A stretch of DNA of 12,854 bases from CAZQGJ01 sp964592905 (GTDB taxonomy: Bacteria > Patescibacteriota > UBA1384 > CAYGGE01), in assembly GCA_964592905.1 (NCBI GenBank), contig CAZQGJ010000024.1, forward strand, positions 1-12,854, written 5' to 3'. The first letter of the stretch is position 1. Every line of letters begins with the position of its first letter. This document shows, one piece after another, positions 5,474 to 11,712 of the stretch. The notes under the pieces were generated by a model. The model made no database searches, had not been told where the DNA came from, and saw only the letters and a program-made list of their open reading frames with translations. The position numbers were made by a program, and so were the translations under genes.

Positions 5474-6682
5474 ATGCCAAACTACAGCTATCAAGCCAGA
5501 CAAAAAACTAACGGTCGCCTAGTCCGAGGCCAACTCGAGGCCAAATCCCAAACCGAGGCGATTAAAGAGCTGCGCACCCGCGGTCTCTTAGTCACCAAGT
5601 TGACCGCCCAAGGTCGCTCTCGTATCGGTGGCTTTAATCTGTTGAACCGTATTCAAACCAAGGATCGCGTCATCTTTGCCCGCCAATTAGCGGTGATGAT
5701 CAAGGCTGGTTTACCGATTCTACCCGCCCTGCGCGCCATTCATGATCAGACCGAGAACCCTAGACTCAAGGAAACGATCATCAAGATGGCCCGTCAGATC
5801 GAAGGTGGCGCTAGTCTCTCGGCCAGCTTCAAACGTTACGAGAGTGTTTTTCCGCCACTCTTTGCCTCGGTGGCCAAAGTCGGTGAAAAATCTGGCCAAC
5901 TCGATCAAGTCCTGACCGATCTAGCTGATCAACTCGAGAGCGATGCCGAGATCGTCTCGAAAACCAAGGGGGCGATGATCTATCCGGCCATCGTTTTGAC
6001 GGCTTTAATCGGAGTAATGATCCTGATTACCGTCTTTATTATTCCGCAACTCCTAACCGTCTTCGAAGATGCCGAGGCAAGCTTACCGGTCTCGACCAAG
6101 GCGATCTTGGCGATCTCGAACTTTATCCGCGCCTACGGTGTGTATGTTTTGGTTAGCGTCATCGCGCTGACAGTCTTTATTCGTTATCAGCTACATCGAT
6201 CGCTTAGTTGGCGGCTTAATCGGGATCGTCTACTCCTCAAGCTACCGGTCTTTGGTAGCTTTATTCGCAAGGTCAGCCTAACTCGTTTTTTGGGCATTAT
6301 GAGTACGCTACTCAAAGCCGGACTACCGATGATCGAGGCAATTCGCACTAGTAGCGAAACGGTCAATAACGAGGTCTTTTCCAGAGAACTAATGAAGATC
6401 GCTAAACGAGTCGAGGCCGGTGAGTCGTTCTCAACGGCCTTACAAAGCTCAAAAGAGTTCCCACCGATGATCGGACAGATGGCAGCCATCGGTGAAACGG
6501 GGGGAGCGGTCGAGGATTCGCTCCAAACCGTAGCTGGATTCTACCAAAAAGATCTCGCCAACCAGACGCGCAATCTCTCGACAGCCATTGAACCGATTCT
6601 CATGATCGTCATGGCGCTCGGCGTTGGCTTAATTGTCTCGTCAGTTATGACACCGATATATAACCTGATTAGTACTCAATAA
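5474..6682 (+). CDS. pilC: Type IV pilus inner-membrane platform protein PilC
   Basis: PilC is the membrane platform on which PilB acts to extract pilins into the fibre. The 402-aa length is normal. The N-terminal part (YSYQARQKTNGRLVRGQLEA) is typical. Two T2SSF repeats follow, about residues 66-188 and 268-390, each with the recurrent pattern FARQLAVMIKAGLPI / FLGIMSTLLKAGLPM and GGAS or GESF segments. Membrane spans are likely at 170-192, 219-238 and 373-396. The ATG is 5 nt after the pilB stop, with AGGG in the overlap region as weak ribosome binding site. Adjacent pilB and pilC are the standard motor pair; nothing appears missing. Confidence 0.96.
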   Translation: MPNYSYQARQKTNGRLVRGQLEAKSQTEAIKELRTRGLLVTKLTAQGRSRIGGFNLLNRIQTKDRVIFARQLAVMIKAGLPILPALRAIHDQTENPRLKETIIKMARQIEGGASLSASFKRYESVFPPLFASVAKVGEKSGQLDQVLTDLADQLESDAEIVSKTKGAMIYPAIVLTALIGVMILITVFIIPQLLTVFEDAEASLPVSTKAILAISNFIRAYGVYVLVSVIALTVFIRYQLHRSLSWRLNRDRLLLKLPVFGSFIRKVSLTRFLGIMSTLLKAGLPMIEAIRTSSETVNNEVFSRELMKIAKRVEAGESFSTALQSSKEFPPMIGQMAAIGETGGAVEDSLQTVAGFYQKDLANQTRNLSTAIEPILMIVMALGVGLIVSSVMTPIYNLISTQ

Positions 6683-7138
6683 ATGCCTAACTTCTTGACC
6701 CTAGCTAGACAGAATCTGCTCAATCCGGTGTCGGCTTCTCGACGTCACGGCAGTGCGTTGATCGAATTAGTTTTAGTTATCTTTTTAATCGGGAGCGCCC
6801 TCGTCACCGGTATGGGGAGCTTTAGCTACGCCCAAAAACTCAGCCGGCGCCATCAGTATCGTGCGACGGCCGATAGTCTGGCTAGTGAGGAGCTCGAACG
6901 GTTACGTTTAACCGGTTACGCTGCCTTAGCTGCCGTTGGCACTCACAACCTAACGCCAGCAGTGGCGAGTCGACTCAATGAACTACCGTCAGGACAGGGT
7001 CAAACGGTCATCAGCCAATACGACACTAATCTGAAGCAGTTAGCTGTCACAATTAGCTGGCGACCGGTAGCCAATTTGACCAACACTGACTCAATCACTC
7101 TGACCACCGTCTTGGGTGCGAACGGCTTAAAGCCATGA
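6683..7138 (+). CDS. Type IV prepilin-like protein (PilV/GspI-type minor pilin)
   Basis: This 151-aa protein has a class III signal: RRHG(23)|SALIELVLVIFLIGSAL, cleaved after Gly23 by prepilin peptidase, with Glu at +5 (residue 28) and a hydrophobic helix at 24-46. Serine replaces the usual Phe/Met at +1. The mature part is small, with an SLASEELERLRLTGY helix typical of minor pilins of the PilV/GspI type. The ATG follows the pilC stop directly with no ribosome binding site visible, suggesting coupling; an in-frame GTG at codon 16 would give an 8-residue leader instead of 23. It may be a minor pilin that primes assembly; the exact class is uncertain. Confidence 0.8.
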   Translation: MPNFLTLARQNLLNPVSASRRHGSALIELVLVIFLIGSALVTGMGSFSYAQKLSRRHQYRATADSLASEELERLRLTGYAALAAVGTHNLTPAVASRLNELPSGQGQTVISQYDTNLKQLAVTISWRPVANLTNTDSITLTTVLGANGLKP

Positions 7139-7713
7139 CTCAGCTTAGACGTCGCTCTCTCGGCGGCTTTAGTCTCGTCGAACTCCTTGTCGCCTCTGGC
7201 TTATTAGTGATGTTAGCCGGTTCTTTGGCCCAAAGCTATCGGGTTATCACCCGAGCCAGTCGGCAACAACAGGCCTTAATCGATCAAGAGAAAGAGCTAG
7301 TAGTGGCCCTCAATCAGAGCTGTGACCTAATCGAGCTAGCCACTAGCTTCGAGGCTGGCGGGGATAGCGATACCCTCAACTTTCGCATGCCAGCCCAGGA
7401 TGAAGCCGATCAAGTCATCACCGATAGCTACGACAGCTACTCATTGGGGCAGTTAGCCGGACAGGCGGCCGGTCGCTACGGACTTAACCTGACACCCGGA
7501 GCCGGCAGTGCCTTAACCAGTAAAACCATTACCTTGGCCACCCAAGTCACCAATATTGGCTACTCCTACCTTGATAGCAGCGGTAACGCCTTGACCGTCG
7601 GCGATCTCGCGGCGGCTGGGGTTAGTATCAGTCTGACAACGTCTTGGATCGTCAACGGCAATAGCCATAGCTTAACCCGGAGTCAACTATGTTTTTCCCG
7701 AAACATCAGCTAA
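7135..7713 (+). CDS. Type IV prepilin-like protein (PilW/GspJ-type minor pilin)
   Basis: The 192-aa product begins with a textbook prepilin signal: RRRSLGG(11)|FSLVELLVASGLLVML, with Phe at +1, Glu at +5 (residue 16) and a hydrophobic helix to about residue 33. The rest is a pilin-like body with helical residues 34-75 (many Gln and Glu) followed by probable beta structure rich in Thr, Ser and Gly. Its ATG overlaps the previous stop as ATGA. Its place as second of three prepilins, between a small one and a large one, matches PilW/GspJ in minor pilin clusters. The class is inferred from order and signal rather than from close sequence similarity. Confidence 0.8.
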   Translation: MTQLRRRSLGGFSLVELLVASGLLVMLAGSLAQSYRVITRASRQQQALIDQEKELVVALNQSCDLIELATSFEAGGDSDTLNFRMPAQDEADQVITDSYDSYSLGQLAGQAAGRYGLNLTPGAGSALTSKTITLATQVTNIGYSYLDSSGNALTVGDLAAAGVSISLTTSWIVNGNSHSLTRSQLCFSRNIS

Positions 7714-8837
7714 AACGGTCTGGCATTATCTTTATTACCTTTCTCGGCCTAACCTCGGTGGTGTTAGTTCTCGCCGTCACCAACTTAAGCCTACTGAATC
7801 ATGCCACCAGTCAAATAGAACAAGAGGTCAGTCGAACCCAGGCGCGTTGGAGCGCTCAGGCTGGTCTCGAGATCGGTCTCGAGAAGTTACGACAGAACGC
7901 TAGCTACACCGGCGAAACTCTCAGCCTTGGCGGCAGTCAGGTTGAGATCAGTCTGGTTGCCAATCAACAGGGCCTCAAAGAGCTGCACGCTAACGCCCTT
8001 AATCAGGCTCGAAGAGAGCATTTAGTCATCGGTACTAGTGGTAGTCAGGGTAATGTCGCCTTGCCCTTTCTTTATGCCCTCCAGGCCGGTACCAGTGGCA
8101 TCATTCTGGGGACCAATAGCATCATTATCGGCGATACCTATAGCAATCAAAACGTTAGTTCTGGCAATAATAGCCTCGCCTTTGGCAACGTTTCGGCGGT
8201 TGGTACGGTTACCAAACTGTTAGTCTTTGGACAAAAGCAGACTGGCGTCGCCGCTTTGGCCTTACCAACTTTTGATCAGCCTTTCTGGCTGGCTGCGGCG
8301 CAAGCTGGTACGGTGGTCAACGGCGACCTGACCCCGGCGGATAATGCCGAGATCGGCCCGCACTATATTCAAGGTAACCTCAACATCTTGAATAACTCCG
8401 ATCTGACTATCAATGGACCAGTTTATGTCACTGGCGATATCACGATCGGCAACAGCGTTACACTTCATATCGCTGAGGCGCTCAATAAGATGAGCACCAT
8501 GTTGATCTCTGACCACAAGATTGTTATCGGTAACTCACTCTCGGTAGATAAGACGAGCCAGGGCGGCGGCTTACTGATGGTAGCGCAATCAAGCGACAAC
8601 GATGCCATCAATAACGGTAACGGCTCAAGCATCATCACCGTGCCGCTCTATGCGCCGAATGGTGGTGTGATTTTTGGGACCGGCACCTGGTCAGTGGCGA
8701 CAGTAGCCAAAAGAGTTGAGGCCGGCAATAACAGTCGCTTTATCTATGATAGTAGCTTCGCCAATGCAACTTATTACACCGGTGGTGGTGGCGAGACCAG
8801 CGGCTTGGTCGGCACTCTCCGAAGACAGTTAGAATAA
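7689..8837 (+). CDS. PilX/GspK-like pilin with large Gly/Asn-rich, probable beta-helix domain
   Basis: This 382-aa protein starts KRSG(12)|IIFITFLGLTSVVLVLAV. The +5 position is Thr, not Glu, as is usual for GspK-type tip subunits. The SAQAGLEIGLEKL segment (55-67) is typical of PilX N-terminal regions. Residues about 134-355 are rich in short strands with G-N-x and N-G-x turns (IILGTNSIIIGDTY, VNGD, YIQGNLNILNNSDLTING, VYVTGDITIGNSVTL), resembling the stacked turns of bactofilin-like or DUF7305-type beta-helices. The gene overlaps the preceding one by 25 nt, with GGAG (7679-7682) 6 nt before its ATG. It is a good candidate for a pilus-tip adhesin or cap. Confidence 0.75.
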   Translation: MFFPKHQLKRSGIIFITFLGLTSVVLVLAVTNLSLLNHATSQIEQEVSRTQARWSAQAGLEIGLEKLRQNASYTGETLSLGGSQVEISLVANQQGLKELHANALNQARREHLVIGTSGSQGNVALPFLYALQAGTSGIILGTNSIIIGDTYSNQNVSSGNNSLAFGNVSAVGTVTKLLVFGQKQTGVAALALPTFDQPFWLAAAQAGTVVNGDLTPADNAEIGPHYIQGNLNILNNSDLTINGPVYVTGDITIGNSVTLHIAEALNKMSTMLISDHKIVIGNSLSVDKTSQGGGLLMVAQSSDNDAINNGNGSSIITVPLYAPNGGVIFGTGTWSVATVAKRVEAGNNSRFIYDSSFANATYYTGGGGETSGLVGTLRRQLE

Positions 8838-8863
8838 TGTTATAGTAAAGGAAGATTGAGGAG
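8838..8863 (+). promoter_or_regulatory. Extended -10 promoter and ribosome binding site for pilMNO
   Basis: TGTTATAGT (8838-8846) is an extended -10 element (TG, one base, TATAGT, 5 of 6 to TATAAT), starting directly after the stop codon of the pilX-like gene. No -35 is evident. GAGGAG (8858-8863) is a strong ribosome binding site 7 nt before the TTG at 8871 and decides the start of pilM. This suggests pilMNO can be transcribed separately from pilBC and the pilin genes. Confidence 0.5.
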
Positions 8864-8870
8864 TCGAATC

Positions 8871-9824
8871 TTGCCTAAATCCGGGATAATTGGAGTGGAC
8901 ATCGGCTACAGTACCGTCAAAGCCATCGAACTCGGTGGCTATTTTGGCCGTTATCATCTGAAAAAGGCGAGCGAGACCGAACTGGGCTTTAACCATTGGC
9001 AACGCAAAGAGCTAAAAAAAGCCGAGGCACTGGGCAAAAGTCTGCGCGACTGTCTCGAGCAGGCACAACCAGGACCGATCAAGGCCAAAGCTGTCAATTT
9101 AGCGCTGCCAGAAGCGCTTTCGATTAGTAAAGTTATCCATCTACCCAAAATGTCGACCCGAGAACTCCGTGAAACTATTCCCTTTGAGGCCAGCGATTTT
9201 CTACCGATGCCGATCGACGAGGCGATTATAGATTGGCAGGTAGCCAATATTCATCCACAAACGGCCAAGAGTAAAGAGGCTGATGGCGAGCTGACAACAG
9301 CGATGGAGCATATTCATGTTGTCGCCATCTATCGCAGCTTGGCCGAAAGTCTCATCGACTGTTTAGCTAGCCAGGGCTTAAAACTGAACCGACTAGAAAC
9401 CCGGAGCTACGCCGAGAAACGCGCTCTGAGCCACTGGCTAAGCAAAGAACAGCCACAACTGATCCTGTCGGTCGATCACTTCGAAACAGTCATCAGTTTG
9501 GTCAACCTAGAGACGGTTTTCTATACCTCGACCATCAAAATTACGCCCAAAACCCTCTCGACAACGCCTAAAGCGGCGGCCGGTATTATTGCCGCCAGCA
9601 TTAACGAGACACTTGACTACGTTCATAATCGTCTCGGCGAAGAGCTACACATCAAACAGATATTAATGAGCGGGCTTATCCCTGAAAGCTCGGGTTTTTT
9701 GCTCGAGCTGAAACGACAGTCCGGGCTCGAGATCAAGAGCGGCAATCTACTTTATAGCGTCATCGATCAACACAATATCAACCCTCGCTTCTTTACCGCC
9801 TGCGGTTTAGCCATGGCCGACTAG
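8871..9824 (+). CDS. pilM: Type IV pilus alignment ATPase-fold protein PilM
   Basis: PilM is a cytoplasmic actin-fold protein that binds the N-terminal tail of PilN and links the motor to the alignment complex. With a TTG start at 8871 it is 317 aa. The start GIIGVDIGYSTVKAIEL (5-21) is the nucleotide-binding phosphate loop of the family, with Asp10 and Lys17. A segment SQGLKLNRLETRSYAEKRA corresponds to the family's central region, and ILMSGLIPESSGFLLELKRQ near the C-terminus to the conserved GG-type loop, degenerate here. A TTG at 8856 would add five residues, but the GAGGAG at 8858-8863 overlaps that codon and serves 8871. It is followed at 27 nt by pilN. Confidence 0.93.
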   Translation: MPKSGIIGVDIGYSTVKAIELGGYFGRYHLKKASETELGFNHWQRKELKKAEALGKSLRDCLEQAQPGPIKAKAVNLALPEALSISKVIHLPKMSTRELRETIPFEASDFLPMPIDEAIIDWQVANIHPQTAKSKEADGELTTAMEHIHVVAIYRSLAESLIDCLASQGLKLNRLETRSYAEKRALSHWLSKEQPQLILSVDHFETVISLVNLETVFYTSTIKITPKTLSTTPKAAAGIIAASINETLDYVHNRLGEELHIKQILMSGLIPESSGFLLELKRQSGLEIKSGNLLYSVIDQHNINPRFFTACGLAMAD

Positions 9825-9851
9825 CGAAAGCCCGATCAAAGAAAGACCAAG

Positions 9852-10454
9852 ATGACGAAAAATAGCATTAATCTCTTACCGAATCGGACGGCAGCCGATC
9901 AAAGGCTCGAGCTTGACTGGTTTAGGCTTAGTAGCTGGCTCTTGATCGGACTCTGCCTGGCGCAGCTCGGCTATTACTGGCTTAATCGTCAGAGCTTAGT
10001 GCAGAGCCTGGCTAATCAGGCACGGACCAGTCTCGAAATCGAGCAGAGCCAACAGGACCAGGCTAACTTCAAGGAGCTCGAGGCCAACTACGCTAACCTC
10101 TTAGATCGAGAAAATATCCTCAAGCTCTCTCTAGAGTCGCGTCTCGACCTGACACCGCTATTGACGGCGATCCAGAGCTCAATCAAGGCGCCAGTTCTGC
10201 TAGACCAAATCGAGCTTAAAGCTAGCGACAAATTAGGCCTGGCAGGCACCGCCGATAACCTGACAACAGTCAGCAATCTAGTGACTAGCCTCAAAAGTCG
10301 GAGCGAGTTTAGTCAGGTGGCCATTACCTCGACGAAAACAGAGAATAGTCAGACTAATTTCAACCTAGAGATCACTATCGTTAAACCAGTCAGCGCCACC
10401 GCTAGCCCCAGCGCCAGCCCTAGTGCCAGCCCTAAACAAGAGGTTAAATCATGA
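9852..10454 (+). CDS. pilN: Type IV pilus assembly protein PilN
   Basis: PilN is a bitopic inner-membrane protein whose cytoplasmic tail binds PilM and whose outer domain pairs with PilO. The 200-aa product has the PilM-binding motif SINLLP at residues 5-10, a membrane span at about 27-45, a helical stretch rich in Gln and Glu (46-95) likely to be coiled coil, and then a small alpha/beta domain. The C-terminal tail is an Ala-Ser-Pro-Ser repeat (about residues 183-194), encoded by a 12-bp DNA repeat. The ribosome binding site is weak. Its stop overlaps the pilO start as ATGA. Confidence 0.9.
   Translation: MTKNSINLLPNRTAADQRLELDWFRLSSWLLIGLCLAQLGYYWLNRQSLVQSLANQARTSLEIEQSQQDQANFKELEANYANLLDRENILKLSLESRLDLTPLLTAIQSSIKAPVLLDQIELKASDKLGLAGTADNLTTVSNLVTSLKSRSEFSQVAITSTKTENSQTNFNLEITIVKPVSATASPSASPSASPKQEVKS
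10401..10433 (+). repeat. 12-bp tandem repeat encoding Ala-Ser-Pro-Ser in pilN
   Basis: Units begin at 10401, 10413 and 10425, based on GCCAGCCCTAGT, with 2.75 copies and a few synonymous differences. The period is four codons. It encodes an unstructured tail at the extracytoplasmic end of PilN. Confidence 0.7.
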
Positions 10455-11242
10455 AAGAGCCACTCTTACCGATCGACAGCCTCGAGACTAATCCCTGGCT
10501 CAAAGTCTGCCTCAGCCTCTTCGTCCTCAACTTAATATTTGGCTATTTTTTGACCTACAAGCCGTGGCAAGCTAACAAAGCCACAACTACTAAACAAAGC
10601 GGGCTAAATCGCGACCTAGCCCGTCTCAAGGCGAAAAAGATCCCATTGAGCCAGCTCCAAGCCAAAGCGGATGAGCTGACGAGCCTGAACCAACGGGCTA
10701 ATCTCTTAATTCCGGCTGACCAATCTCGGCAGAACTTCGTGACCGAGTTTCAGGGACTGGCCGCAGCCCGCAATCTACAGGTCTTAAACCTCAACTTCAG
10801 TAGCGACCTCGACAAAGCCAAACCCTCGCCCAGTCCGACAGCCTCGGCGACAGCGGCGGCTAGCAAGAGCGCCACAGCCAAGCCGGAAGCGGCCAAGCCG
10901 GAGGCGGCCAATAAACAAAAGACCGGCAAAGCCGATCCGTTAAGTTCGTATAGTATTAAATTCGAAGCCGGCCTCAGCGGCGACTATAGCGGCCTCAGAG
11001 CCTTAGTGGCCGATCTAAACCGAAGCCAACGCCTAGTCGAGATCCAGACGATCGTCATCAGCGGCAACGGCGAACTCGAAGGACTCAAGCTAACTGGCCG
11101 AATCTTCACCAAGCCACCGGTGGCTAACAGTGAGAATATCAACTCCGACCTAAATATTCCTAATTTAAGGGAGTATTTCGAGACAAAAAACGAGCTGCCG
11201 GCCATTCCAGCCGAGGCCAAAGCCAACCCGTTTCGACCCTAA
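10451..11242 (+). CDS. pilO: Type IV pilus assembly protein PilO
   Basis: PilO pairs with PilN across the membrane in the alignment complex. The 263-aa product has a short cytoplasmic tail, a membrane span at about 18-37, a helical segment (45-90), and a ferredoxin-like fold split by an insertion. The second half, SYSIKFEAGLSGDYSGLRALVADL (about 167-190), is the clearest PilO match: the family shows a similar strand-helix unit. Residues about 121-160 are an Ala/Lys/Pro/Ser/Glu-rich linker that interrupts the domain and holds a 15-bp DNA repeat. Extra length (usual is around 200 aa) is due to this linker and the C-terminal tail. No pilP or pilQ follows, as expected for a cell without an outer membrane. 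Confidence 0.88.
   Translation: MKEPLLPIDSLETNPWLKVCLSLFVLNLIFGYFLTYKPWQANKATTTKQSGLNRDLARLKAKKIPLSQLQAKADELTSLNQRANLLIPADQSRQNFVTEFQGLAAARNLQVLNLNFSSDLDKAKPSPSPTASATAAASKSATAKPEAAKPEAANKQKTGKADPLSSYSIKFEAGLSGDYSGLRALVADLNRSQRLVEIQTIVISGNGELEGLKLTGRIFTKPPVANSENINSDLNIPNLREYFETKNELPAIPAEAKANPFRP
10877..10906 (+). repeat. 15-bp tandem repeat in the pilO linker
   Basis: GCCAAGCCGGAAGCG (10877-10891) is repeated at 10892-10906 with one difference, and a partial third copy begins at 10907. The period is five codons (Ala-Lys-Pro-Glu-Ala). It lies in the disordered insertion of PilO. Confidence 0.7.
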
Positions 11243-11270
11243 CGACTTGACCTAATGAATGTAAATTAAT

Positions 11271-11666
11271 TTAAGCGGTTGTCGCGTAATCAGGTTTCGC
11301 GAGGTATTTCTTGGCCATCGCCACTAAGTCGCGTGGGACAACTTTAGATTTGACCAAATAGCCGTTGGCTCCGGCCAACAGGCCCTTTTCTCGGTTAGTC
11401 TCTTGAATCAAGGCTGTCAACATAATGATTGGCACTTTGGCCAGAGCAGGCTCGGCGCGCATCATCTTGAGCGCATCGAGGCCGTTGACCTTGGGCATCA
11501 TAATGTCGAGGAGTATTAAGCCGGGCTTAACCGATTTGGCCGCCTCGTAGCCCTGTTGACCATCGCGGGCGACGACGACATCGTAACCAGCTAGCTTGAG
11601 TCGCTCGCTGTACATTTTAATTAAATCGCTATCGTCATCGACTAATAGAACTAGCCCGTTACTCAT
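11271..11666 (-). CDS. Stand-alone response regulator receiver protein
   Basis: This 131-aa protein is a single receiver domain of the CheY type with no output domain. The acidic pocket is Asp10-Asp11 (LLVDDD), the phosphorylated aspartate is Asp54 (LILLDIMMP), the switch threonine Thr84 (IIMLTA), and the lysine Lys106 (YLVKSKV). GAGGTG (minus strand, 11677-11672) is a strong ribosome binding site 5 nt before the ATG. It lies 46 nt downstream of a histidine kinase on the same strand, its likely partner. It must act by protein contact, so a pilus component or another kinase is a plausible target, but this is inferred from position only. It converges on pilO with a gap of 28 nt. Confidence 0.93.
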   Translation of the reverse strand: MSNGLVLLVDDDSDLIKMYSERLKLAGYDVVVARDGQQGYEAAKSVKPGLILLDIMMPKVNGLDALKMMRAEPALAKVPIIMLTALIQETNREKGLLAGANGYLVKSKVVPRDLVAMAKKYLAKPDYATTA

Positions 11667-11682
11667 CGATTCACCTCATTTG

Positions 11683-11705
11683 ATCTATCTTTACCCATCT
11701 ATCTT
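11683..11705. repeat. 9-bp direct repeats between kinase and receiver genes
   Basis: ATCTATCTT occurs at 11683-11691 and 11697-11705 on the plus strand (AAGATAGAT on the coding strand), with a 14-bp period, within the 46-nt spacer before the receiver gene. The second copy overlaps a TAAGAT that could act as a -10. They may be a regulator site or chance in an AT-rich spacer. Confidence 0.3.
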
Positions 11706-11712
11706 AACATTT

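Noticed and set aside
8856..8870. TTG at 8856 as the pilM start
   Set aside because: The strong GAGGAG at 8858-8863 overlaps this codon and is correctly spaced for the TTG at 8871.
11262..11273. TAAATTAATTTA palindrome as a bidirectional terminator between pilO and the receiver gene
   Set aside because: It is pure A/T, short, overlaps the receiver stop codon and has no GC stem or T-run, so it would not terminate efficiently.
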